A stretch of DNA of 64,000 nucleotides, from positions 62,597,001-62,661,000 of the forward strand of contig CM043698.1 in NCBI GenBank assembly GCA_023935145.1, in the 5' to 3' direction. Source of the stretch: Bretschneidera sinensis (lineage: Eukaryota; Streptophyta; Magnoliopsida; Brassicales; Akaniaceae). The notes under the pieces are model-generated. The model was given only the letters and a program-made list of their open reading frames with translations, had not been told where the DNA came from and made no database searches. Positions within the stretch are counted from its first letter, which is position 1. Each line of letters starts with the position of its first letter. Below are positions 55,165 to 64,000 of the stretch, piece by piece. The translations under genes and the position numbers were made by a program.

Positions 55165-57172
55165 TGATTACGCCCAAAGTATAACACGGTTATTGTAGTA
55201 TAGTTTTGGGGTGTCGATTCCACAGGGAAACAAGTTAATTACGAAAGAAGGTGTAAACTTTAACATTAACGATAATGATTAGATGAGAGAATATTAGTTT
55301 TGATAATGCAATATTGTGTAAAAGAATTGTGCGAATATAACGAAGAATATAAATAAGAAATAACAAGGTTCCGGGAATCCTCCTTAGATTCGTTCCCTAT
55401 TTCCACTTTTGATTCAAATTTTTATCTCGATTGCAAGTTTCACATCCTAAACAGGTAATCGGAAATTATTCAATCAAGCACATTTATATCTCTAATATAA
55501 TTGCTACAAATTACTCTTTGATTTCAATTCAAGCACACATGATTTATCTTATAGATTAGCAAGAAACGACAATATATTGCAATAATAATATCACAGTAAT
55601 GGCCGATCTATAAGATAAATATACCGAAATCAATTACATCCAAACAACTTGACATAAGAAAAGCTTGACTAGACTTATGTGGAGTAGAAGGATGCAATCA
55701 CCGGATTGAGAGAAACTAAAAGAAGAAGAATATAGAATACAGCTATCACATGAACTCAAATCCTTCTTAATTAATCAAAGAGTAAATCATAGACAATGTT
55801 TTAACAAAAAGTCCATACAAATGAATCAAGAACAGGAAATAAGGAACAATAAAACCCTAAGGATTCATCCTTTTCCCTTGTTTGATGATTAGTTAGCCAT
55901 GAAACTCAAGGTGGAAAAACAATATAGATGTTCTCCCCTTTATTTCTTGGCCATGGAGCTCAAGGTGGAAGAACAATGTGGATGTTCTCTCCTTGATTTC
56001 CAACTTACGAAAACTTAATCAGAATGCTAAAAACTTCTCTAATTTTTATCTATCAAAAACTGTCTTTGTTTTTCTCCCCGAGCTCTCTCCCCCGGCTGCA
56101 AACCTTAAGCATATATTTATAGCCCACGAGGGAGAGCTGTCTTTGCACAGCCTTAATTTGAGTCTGAATTGGAGTCCATGTGCGCACTGCTGGAAAGTGA
56201 AGGCTGGAACGTGAAGGTGGTCCAGCAGCATGTGCGCGCTGCTGGCTTTGTCTGAGCGTGCGCCTGGGCGCTGGAAAGTGAAGGCTGGAACGTGAAGGTG
56301 GGTCCAGCAGCATGTGCGCGTGTCCAAGTGTGCGCCTGGGTGCTGGAAAGTAAAGGTGCAGCGTTAGTTGGCGAGGGGCGCGGCGCTGATGGCTGAGGGG
56401 CGCAGCGCTGGTTCATGGGCGCCTAGGCGCTCACTCTTGTTTGCCTGGGCGCTGGAGCGCTGGTTCTTGTTTTCCTGGGCGCTGGGGCACTGGTTCATGG
56501 GCGCCTAGGCGCTGGTTCTTGTTTTCCTGGGCGCTGGGGCGCTGGACAGTGAGAGGTGAGGCGCTGGGCATTGTTCTGGAGGCCCTGAACTGTTTCCGCT
56601 AAAACTGCCATAACTTTCACTAGAAAAATCCTTTTTCCGAACCGTAAAATTCTCCAGAAAATAGACTTCCGGATCTTTCTAAAAATATATAGCTTATCTC
56701 CTGGTTCTTCCTACATCAATACAGTTTAATCTGCAAAGTTGATTGATCTGTACGGGAAATTCTGGCAATTTAGTGAAACTCCTTCAGCTTGTATGCAGAA
56801 GTGCACACACTAGTGTGCCTACCCTTAACTTGTTCCAAAGTGATGCACACACTTGTGTGCAGTCTTTCAACTCAATTTACTTTATTGATCCAACCTTGGT
56901 TTAGACTTTTAATCATCTTAAAATCATTTTTGGAAATTTCTAATCCTTGGACAAAAACGAGCACCGACACCCAAGATCTTTTGGTGCTTTAAACATGGAT
57001 CGCTTTATCATCTCTTTTGTACTCAACGCACCTGAAAATGCATCGAATTAAGTCAATGATTTATGAATAACACTTTAGAGTTATCAACATTTAAAAGTGC
57101 GTTTACGACCGAGATTAACCCTAAAGTGTTAACAATTAAGTATTGTTTAGATGCATTTTATGACTCTTATCA
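55165..57172 (-). repeat. Athila-like 5' LTR (2,008 bp)
   Basis: Partner of 48,471-50,477 with few differences. TATA-like TATAAATATAT (- strand) is at 56,111-56,121, and the GC-rich block is at about 56,180-56,570. Confidence 0.92.
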
Positions 57173-57177
57173 TGATG

Positions 57178-58930
57178 CACAATCCTAGGATAATAGTTAT
57201 TGAAAATTCTAGGATTTTTTAGTTATGCATATCTATAATTATTTGGATAAGAATACCTAGGATACATGTTTCTATTGTGAGGGTTACGAACATACATGTC
57301 ATTTCTAGGAAATGTATGATGATGATTTCTAGGATACATGCTTGCATTATTATGAATATGCATATTATTTCTAGGATAACCATGATGGTAATTCCTAGGA
57401 TATGCATGTACAGGGTGCAAGTTCTGAGTATATATATTGTTTCTAGGATGCAAATGATGTTTACTCCTAGGATGTGTATAAGCCTTTCTTGAATGAGTAT
57501 AAATATAAGCATGAGTATTTCTAGGATGCTTCATTCTAGTATATGCATTATAATTGGTATTTTTAGACCTACTAGCATTCAATGAAGGAATGCTTTTGAC
57601 CTTGCTAGTGGTCTTTGAAGTAGAGGCTTCATTCACACATGATGCTTTCATGAATAAGCTCTCTTTTGATTTTTTCTTACCTAATGGAGAATAACTTAAC
57701 CCGGATTTTCCTCCATTTAATCTTTGGCAAGATAGCACTTCATCTAGCTTTTATTTTCCAAGCATAAGTCTAGATATAGTGCCATTCAATTCTATTATCT
57801 TGTTCTTTAAATTTTCATTTTTATTTTTAAGAAAATCTTGAGAATAATCATAAAGCAAAGAAGATAGTTTTTCTTTTTCCTCTTTTAAGCCTTCCATCTC
57901 TTTAGAAAAAGATGACACTTCCTTTTTGAGAATGGTGTTCCAAGAATTGAATTTCTTCAATTCTTCATGCATTTCATTTATGACTTCTATTAATTCTTCA
58001 CTACTACTAACAATGTTATTTTTAGAAGGGGAAGAATTCGATACCTCATTTTTGTCGTCGATTGCTATAAGACATAGGTTGGCAATCTCTTCGTATCCGA
58101 TCTCTTTATCCGAGGAGTCTTCTTCTTCGTCATCACTCTAAGTGGTTGCAATCATAGCTTTCTTTTTAAAGCTCTTAAATGGTTTGCTTGTTGCTGTACA
58201 ATCGGCCTAGATGTGACCGGGCTTTTTGTAGCCATAATACACAAGTGGTTCCCTTTTTGAAGTGGGATCCTTTGTGTATGGTTTATTGCTTTTCTTCAAG
58301 AATATGTGAAACCATTTGGTGATTAAAGCCATCTCACCATCTTTTTTGCTGCTCTCCACCTTTTCTTCCATTTCTTCTTCTTTGTTGCTCGTAGAGGCTT
58401 TGAGAGCAATCACATTTTTCTTTTTCTCATCATCATTGACAATGGGATTCATTTCTTCCATCTTGTATGTCAATAGTGATCCGAGAAGTGTTTCGACATC
58501 AAGTTTGTCGAGATCTTTAGCCTTCGTGATGGCTGTCTTCTTTGCTTTCCAAGTGGGTGGCAAAGATCTTAAGATTTTTCTTGTTAGTTCAAACTCCTCA
58601 ATGTTCCTACCAAGAAGCTTCAAACTGTTAACAATAGTTGTCACGTGAGTGCATTTTAGATATTATTTCGTTAGGAGATATTTTGAAAGATTCATACTCG
58701 GACACTAGCATATAGATTTTTGATTTTTTAGCTTCACTAGTTCCTTTATATGTAACTTGTAATTTATCCCAAATCTCCTTAGCCGAAACACATGCAGAGA
58801 TTTTATTATATTCAAAAATATCTAAAGCATAATGTAAAATACTTGTGGCTCTACTATTTAGAGACATCATTCTACAATCCTCATCATTGAACTCAATTTT
58901 GAGTTTAGGCATTGTATGATTGATTTCTCC
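57178..58930 (-). pseudogene. gag: SIRE gag, right internal region (interrupted by the Athila-like element)
   Basis: The N-terminal part starts MPKLKIEFNDEDCRMM (58,912) and reads KEIWDKLQVTYKGTSEAKKS. A small indel near 58,640 shifts the frame into NSLKLLGRNIEEFELTRKIL. The CCHC knuckle is degenerate (YYGYKKPGHI-stop), with two Cys changed to Tyr; the left-hand gag keeps them. A coiled coil follows, then a repetitive tail with PRN-containing units (HPRNTHAY, YPRNYHHG, YPRNNMHI), about 57,223-57,540. At 57,177 the frame is cut by the nested element and resumes at 48,470. Confidence 0.85.
57230..57540 (-). repeat. Short degenerate tandem repeats in SIRE gag
   Basis: The + strand word TTTCTAGGATWHNNATG (about 30-bp spacing) recurs nine or ten times. 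It encodes repeated YPRN/HPRN peptides on the - strand. In the left-hand gag this part is deleted. Confidence 0.75.
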
Positions 58931-59145
58931 AAAAGTTATTTCCTTTGTAGGAATTCTAGGTCCTTTCTCAATGACTTTCCATAGATTATAATCTTGTCAT
59001 TCGACAAAGATTTTCATCCTGTTTTTCCAATAATTTTAGTTGGAGCCATTGAACAAGGGAGGCTTAGTGTAGGAATGTCCCTCAGAATAGTTATTTGATG
59101 CCATCGGATCAACTCAAGGATTTTAAGCCTGAAATGGAGAACAAG

Positions 59146-59157
59146 GCTCTAATACCA
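59146..59157 (-). other. SIRE primer-binding site (right LTR), mutated
   Basis: The - strand reads TGGTATTAGAGC; one C is now T relative to the usual TGGTATCAGAGC seen at 41,570. Confidence 0.8.
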
Positions 59158-59159
59158 AT

Positions 59160-60278
59160 TGTAGACTGAGGTTCCAACCCAAGAAGAGGGAGGGGGTGAA
59201 TTGGGTTTTTAAAAACTTTCACTAATTACTTGTAAGTTTATAAAAACAGTTAAATGCACAAGTGTATAAATAAATAATGTGCTTTAAGTAAAAGAGTTTA
59301 AGGAAGAGAAAATGCAAACTCAATTTATAGTGGTTCGGCAATATTGGATTCGTTCCGACCCTACGTCCACTCTCTTCAAGGAACTTCCTTGAAGTGATCC
59401 ACTAAAACTTTTAGTCGTACAACTTCACGGGTGTTGTACAAACCTTACAAACAATTCCTTCCTCTCGGAAGCTAATCTCTTCCTTGCGGAAGTTAATCAT
59501 TTTACAATAAATATGAGTTGCTGTAAAGTAAATGGTAGAGAGATAGCAATGAATGCTTTTACAAATGAACAATATCTCTCTGTCAAAGAAAAGCTTGAAG
59601 AATGGCTCAACAATAAATTTTTCAAAGCTTTTGAGATTTAATGAGCAAACTATATATTGAATGTGTATTCTTCCTTTTATAAATGCTCATTGAAGTGGGT
59701 TTATATAGCCTTGAATTAATATGGCCGTTAGACACTGACTTGGTAGATTTGGTGCATTAAATGCTCAAGTCTGGCGTCTCAAATGGTCATATTTTTCGAA
59801 TTACTAGTCGAATGGGTCAAGTGAAAAAGTTCACTTTTAGGCTGTGGGAGAGTACCAGTCGACTGGGTCCTAAGCACCAATCGACTGGGATCTCACTGTC
59901 CCAGTTGCCAGTCGATTGGTATAGATCACCCAGTCGACTGGTATAAGAAGCCAGTCGACTAGGTTGCCCTTCAACCTAGTTTTTCATGTTAAAAAATGTT
60001 TTTGACTTAGAAGAGTTTGAATAAATAGTTTTGTCAAAATACTTTTGTAAAAAGAGCCATAAGACAAGCTACTTACTTGAACATAAGAGATTTACAGTTT
60101 GTTTCAATACCTTAATGCTTATACTATATCTTCTGCCTTGACTTGGTGTCTGATACAGGTTGAGTTCTTGCATCTTGATTCTTTGCTGAATGCTTTTATT
60201 GTTTAAACACTTAGATAAAATTGTTAGTACAATTAGAATAGTGTTTTGTCATTATTAAAATTTAGACAAGAGTCAACA
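59160..60278 (-). repeat. SIRE 5' LTR (right, 1,119 bp)
   Basis: It begins, on the + strand, TGTAGACTGAGGTTCC and ends AGAGTCAACA, followed by the target duplication GTTAT (60,279-60,283). Palindromes lie at 59,811-59,962 and a TATATAA box (- strand) at 59,701-59,707. Confidence 0.9.
59811..59962 (-). promoter_or_regulatory. LTR palindrome cluster and TATA (right LTR)
   Basis: Six CCAGTCGACTGG-type words lie upstream, in element orientation, of TATATAA at 59,701-59,707. The arrangement matches that of the middle LTR. Confidence 0.5.
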
Positions 60279-60430
60279 GTTATCAAGCTCGAGCCATCAT
60301 AAAAGTTATCGAGCTTGACTTCAAGCCCAATTTTCGAGCTCGATTCGAACTAGAGCCTTTTCAATTTAAATCAAACCGAACTCGAATACCTTAGTATTCG
60401 TGCTCGATTTAGCCTGAGTCCGCCCCTATT
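60279..60430. repeat. GAGCTCGA-rich repeat remnant
   Basis: Words such as CAAGCTCGAGCC, TCGAGCTTGACTTCAAG, TTCGAGCTCGATTCGAAC and GTGCTCGATTTAGCC resemble the edge of a common plant non-coding transposon. Its other side, before the SIRE insertion, is at 22,159-22,171 and 39,137-39,149 (AGGCTCGTTTGTTAT), so the SIRE array inserted into this repeat. Confidence 0.5.
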
Positions 60431-61060
60431 CTTTACATTATTCTATTTTTGTCACAAATTATATAAAAGGACTTTAATTTTATAAAAATCATGTGAAGTT
60501 TATGAATGAATGAACTGCATGAAAGAATAGATTGTTCTTTTAGAAACTAGAAAACCATAATTAGTCATGCCAGTGCCATATTCATCACAGACATGAAAGT
60601 ATGGGCAATAAGGGAAGTGCACTGATGATGCAAATGTAACAAAAATATTAAAGCAGTGTCAAGTTATTTTGTTTTATTTATGAAATTACTTTATTGTCTT
60701 TAAATAGTATCACGTGTCGTCATTTTACTGATAGAAAATTTTCCTCCCATCACATATATAGGCAATATATGCATGCAAGGAATGGGGGATTTAATCAATT
60801 GTTAACCAATGGATGCCATTATATAATAATATAAGACTGCAAAAATTGAGAATCTTTAGACGATTTTTTTGCTTAACTTTTGTCCTTTGGTCGAGGATGA
60901 ACAACGTAATTATAAGGTATTTTCTTAACTATAATTCAGCTTTTTGATGTGTTTATATTAATTTGGCATAGTATCTTAGTAGCAAATAAGTTTTAAAAGG
61001 ACATAATTGGAAATAACTATGTACAAATCTCATTATTAATTAATGCTAATAATAAGGACA
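60431..61060. other. AT-rich intergenic sequence
   Basis: No coding-like frame, RNA gene or element end is recognised. Confidence 0.5.
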
Positions 61061-62090
61061 AAAAGAAAAGTAATACCAATACAGGACAAGAAGAATGAGA
61101 AAACGGCCTAAAAGTTGAAGCAGACAATCTCATTCCACGTAAGAATTTATTGATCGAGTAACGTGATCGCGACACCTTATTAATTCATTTTTATGTTCGA
61201 GGTGATAGAGGTCAACCTCTGAAAAAACTCACTACATCATCTTTTTAGAAAACGTGGAAAATGAAGCACCGACGGTGATATCTATATATTTTTTAGTGAG
61301 TGGATCCAAAAAACTCACTACATCATACTTGAGCAATGTAAGACTGAGCGGAAGAGAAGCTTCACTTTTTCATTTTCTTTTGACAAAGACAAATATGGAG
61401 AAGAAGTGGATTTTAAAAGTGAACCTCAAATAATTATTTCATTCCGGTAATTATTGGTAAAGTTATAAATACATTTCAAGAAGAAAAAGAAGTTTGACCC
61501 AAAAATACATTTCATTCCAGCAATTATTGATTGAAGGAAGACTATAGAAACTTATAAATCACATTGAATAATCTACACTTAAGTAATGGAGTAAACCTCT
61601 TAGAGAAAAGGGACCACTGTTTTTCTTTTTGTTAAGAACACAACAAACAAGAAAAAAAAGAAATAAACTTGAAGAAATGGATCCCATAAACCCACTTCAT
61701 GAAGTGGGCCTCAAAGGTGAACCTCAAACATTCATTCCATTCAAGTAATTGTTGGTGACTTACATATATTCAGACAATTATAAATTGGAAACTGGACTGT
61801 AGCACCTTATAAACCATACTTTATCGTTATGCTGAGATGATGCGGGACTAAGTCCACAAAGAAAAAGAGTCCATTTTTTTTTTCTTTTCTTAAAAATAAA
61901 TCAATACACAACAAGTAGAAAGAAGAATTGAGCCTTAAGAGTGGGTCCCAAAAACTCATCCAATCATACTTGAGCGATGTGTGACTAAACGAAAGGGAAG
62001 TGATGCGTCACATCAATGATTGGGATATGTGTAACATAGAAAAGCTGTGACCCATACTTCTAGAAAATTGAAGATTTATGATAGAAATTT

Positions 62091-62823
62091 ACCCTACTCA
62101 TGACTTAGAGTTGGCTGCTATAGGGTTTACTTTAAAAATTGGAGACATCATCCGGATGGAGCCACTTGTGTGATATTCATAAGTTATAAGAGTTTGACAT
62201 ACCTACCTAAACAGAGAGAGTTGAATTTGAGGCAAGGATGGTGGATGGAGTTGATTAGTAACAACGATCATACAATTCACTGTTATCTAGAAAAATAATG
62301 CGAAGGTGATGGCTGATGCATTGAGTAAAAAGTCTACAAGAAGGTTAACTGCTATTGGGAGTCCTAATGTGAAATTGATGATAGATTTAAGAAAGATAAA
62401 AATGAAGTTAAATATCAGTGATAGAGGATCATAGTTAATGATTATGGTTGTACAGTCATCCATAGTAAAATGCTTTAGAGATGCAAGGTAGAGATGGAGA
62501 GATAGAAAAGATTAAGCATTGAATGCTTACTAGAAAGCAATATGAGTTCAAAATTTTGAAATGAGGGTATTTTGGTATTGGAACATGAAAATTGTGTTCC
62601 CAATAATCCGGAGTTGAGAAAGGAGATAATGAAAGAGGCACATGATGATGTAGATTCGATGCAACCAAGTAACAATAAGATGTATAGGGGATGGAGACAG
62701 AATTTTTGGTGGTCAGGATTGAAGAAGGATGTAGCTGAGATTGTAAGATTGTATGGAGCACCATTAAGCATAGTGTCAAATAGAGATGCTAGATTTACAT
62801 CTTGGTTTTGGAGAGGCTTTTAG
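62091..62823 (+). pseudogene. pol: Gypsy-type RNase H and integrase fragment
   Basis: YPTHDLELAAIGFTLKIGD (62,091 on) and VMADALSKKSTRRL (near 62,310) are RNase H and connection motifs of gypsy (chromovirus-like) elements. The region between has several stops. From 62,572 an open part reads NNPELRKEIMKEAHDD, MYRGWRQNFWWSGLKKDVAE, then RLYGAPLSIVSNRDARFTSW. The integrase zinc region is therefore joined to a later core block, with the part between (including the first catalytic Asp) deleted. This is an old fossil. Confidence 0.75.
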
Positions 62824-62947
62824 AAAGCCACACGTACACAGTTGTAATTTAATATAATTTTTCATCCTCGGACTATTTAAAATATCAATTATTTTAATCT
62901 TCCACTTTTTTACTTTTTATGCAGTCTACAGAATCATAAAACCTAAT

Positions 62948-62959
62948 GCTCTGATACCA
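62948..62959 (-). other. Primer-binding site of an LTR element (- strand)
   Basis: The - strand reads TGGTATCAGAGC directly after an LTR-like end (…GTTGTTACAATTT). This marks the inner edge of an LTR that extends rightward from about 62,965. It is opposite in strand to the gypsy pol fossil, so it belongs to a different element. Confidence 0.55.
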
Positions 62960-62964
62960 AAATT

Positions 62965-63400
62965 GTAACAACACCATCTTGGGGGTGGCTAACCTGGGAT
63001 GGGTCGTTATAGCAAACCCCACCTTTTTTTTCTTTTGAAAAAGTCCACTAAAATACACCATAAATAAAAGAAACAAGTAGGTTAAATATGGACTTTTAAC
63101 TGTCATATTGCAAAAGTAAATAAATACATTATAATAAAAGGAAAGAATTGGATTTCAAATGTGGGCCCTAATAAGACAGTTCATTGTGGCAATTATTAAC
63201 TGGAAGAGAGATTGTGGGTCTTGTGGCACCTTATAAACCACACTTCATGACCTTATGCTTAGGTGATGTGGGACTGAACCCACGGAAGAAAATAAATCAT
63301 TTTCTTTATTATTTGCTAAAGACAAATAAATACACGACAAATAGAGAAAAAAAAGGGCCTAAAAGTGGACCATATAAATCCACTCCTCATACTTGAGTGG
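62965..63400 (-). mobile_element. LTR remnant adjoining the primer site
   Basis: It begins TGTAACAACACCATCTTGGG on the + strand, a typical gypsy LTR edge. The outer end is not found; the body merges into the degenerate repeats described above. Confidence 0.4.
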
Positions 63401-63857
63401 TGTGGGACTAAGTGAAAGGAAAGCCTACTTTTTTATTTTTACTTTTTATTTTTACTTTTAATGGAATCACGTAAAAACACTGCAAGTAAAAGTAATTATA
63501 AGTGAGCTTCAAAGGCATACCACTGACAATCATACCATTAAGGTAATTATCAATAAAGTAAATAAAACAAGAAAACTAAAGAATTGGTCTTGAAAGATGA
63601 CCCAGAATGACATTCCATTCAGGCAATTATTGATTGGAGAATAGATTGTGGTACCTTATTAATCCTTAGGTGATGTGGGTGATTGGATAAGGTGACATGC
63701 CAATCTCCTTCTCCCACACCTAAACTTAATTAGTGAAAGGAAAATAGAAACAAGATTAAAACCCAATTTTTTTGATAATTTATTGAGATAGCACAGGGGA
63801 CTAAACATTAATAATGTCATTTTCTTCATGAAAAATTCTGTTGTGATTTCGAACTCA

Positions 63858-64000
63858 CAATTGTTGAGTTTCTCCAAAAGCTTCTTCAAAAGTGAAAGCA
63901 TAACCCCAACCTTGAGGCCCTTTCATTCTATGATTCATCAAACCATAACAATTAGATTTATCCACATGCTCCTTTGTCCCACGTTTGGAGGGAACTTTAG
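63858..64000 (-). CDS. Exon of an unidentified host gene (partial, runs off the window)
   Basis: On the - strand the frame is open from the window edge and reads KVPSKRGTKEHVDKSNCYGL, MNHRMKGPQGWGYAFTFEEA and FGETQQ. It then meets either a TGA (63,858-63,860) or, one base earlier, the strong donor GTGAGTT. Composition is clearly protein-like and unlike the repeats around it. I read it as an internal exon whose intron begins near 63,860. I do not recognise the family. Confidence 0.4.

Larger units (their letters stand above)
48471..57172 (-). mobile_element. Non-autonomous Athila-like gypsy element (gag-protease only), complete, nested in SIRE gag
   Basis: Two LTRs (48,471-50,477 and 55,165-57,172) begin TGATTACGCC and end CTCTTATCA on the + strand. 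They are flanked by TGATG (48,466-48,470 and 57,173-57,177). On the - strand the primer site TGGCGCCGTTGCCGGGGA (tRNA-Asp type) follows the 5' LTR, and a G-rich purine tract precedes the 3' LTR. The only coding region is gag plus aspartic protease of the Athila/Tat type. No RT, RNase H or integrase is present, so mobility would depend on a partner. The LTRs differ at roughly 1 percent of sites by eye, so it is the youngest clear insertion here. Confidence 0.93.
39150..60278 (-). mobile_element. Compound SIRE-type Copia array (LTR-int-LTR-int-LTR)
   Basis: Three LTRs in the same orientation (39,150-39,996 truncated; 41,584-42,713; 59,160-60,278) enclose two internal regions on the - strand. 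The outer flanks carry the same 5-bp duplication, GTTAT (39,145-39,149 and 60,279-60,283). The middle LTR has a primer site on one side and a polypurine tract on the other. The right internal region holds gag, pol and an extra 3' ORF; the left one holds only gag. The domain order, the long LTRs (about 1.1 kb) and the extra ORF point to the SIRE/Maximus lineage. Confidence 0.85.
61061..63720. repeat. Degenerate dispersed repeats (LTR-like debris)
   Basis: Related passages recur several times: YRCACCTTATAAACCAYACTT, GATGTGGGACTRARYCCAC, CAATTATTGATTGGARRA, AAATACACRACAARTAGARAR and CATACTTGAGYGATGTG. Clear instances lie near 61,130-61,350, 61,500-61,570, 61,740-61,990, 63,180-63,420 and 63,600-63,680. 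Spacing is irregular. They are probably diverged copies of one LTR or of its internal subrepeats. The gypsy pol remnant lies within this zone. Confidence 0.6.

Noticed and set aside
1..64000. tRNA, rRNA or other structured RNA genes
   Set aside because: No cloverleaf-like sequence with A and B boxes or rRNA-like stretch was noticed. The TGGTATCAGAGC hits are primer-binding sites beside LTRs.

Overview
This is a stretch of plant nuclear DNA, almost certainly from a dicot. It is AT-rich and intron-containing, and it holds remains of three host genes buried in transposable elements. The host genes are a plastid-type amidophosphoribosyltransferase, a MYG1-type exonuclease and a xyloglucan endotransglucosylase/hydrolase (XTH). 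The elements are plant CACTA, Copia/SIRE and Athila-type. I cannot name the species. No intact complete host gene is visible.

Layout. 1-1,700: the last exon of an unknown + strand gene, then a 3'-truncated amidophosphoribosyltransferase on the - strand. 1,700-4,460: AT-rich sequence with little in it. 4,464-16,183: the last two exons of a - strand MYG1 pseudogene. A CACTA transposon (4,487-10,634, TSD TTG) splits the final exon. A Ty1/copia element (11,161-16,113, TSD GATAA) sits in the last codons of the preceding exon. 16,184-22,171: intron-like sequence, a Stowaway-like MITE, an 0.8 kb AT-only tract, a tandem array of about 320-bp units, a hairpin and an XTH pseudogene exon. From 22,172 a SIRE-type Copia LTR and gag remnant begins.

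The segment 6,840-23,816 is then repeated, almost base for base, as 23,831-40,794. This is a direct tandem duplication of about 17 kb whose junction carries short filler copied from nearby sequence. The second unit runs on into the rest of the SIRE structure, which ends at 60,278. Before the duplication the SIRE structure was one LTR-internal-LTR-internal-LTR array on the - strand, flanked by the 5-bp TSD GTTAT. Its left internal region lost pol through a deletion with a 6-bp microhomology. Its right internal region keeps gag, pol and an extra 3' ORF, but its gag is interrupted by a complete non-autonomous Athila-like element (48,471-57,172, TSD TGATG) that encodes only gag and protease. From 60,279 to 64,000 there are degraded repeats, a gypsy pol fossil, a second LTR edge and the edge of one unidentified - strand exon.

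Readable history: host genes, then CACTA, Copia and SIRE insertions, SIRE LTR recombination and internal deletion, and the 17-kb tandem duplication; the Athila-like element went into SIRE gag at some later point. Most inactivating changes in the elements are C-to-T or G-to-A, as expected of methylated, silenced DNA. The most unusual signals are the templated duplication junction, the compound SIRE array with conserved outer TSDs, a promoter-like module shared by the SIRE LTR and its extra ORF, and the two independent insertions into MYG1 exons.
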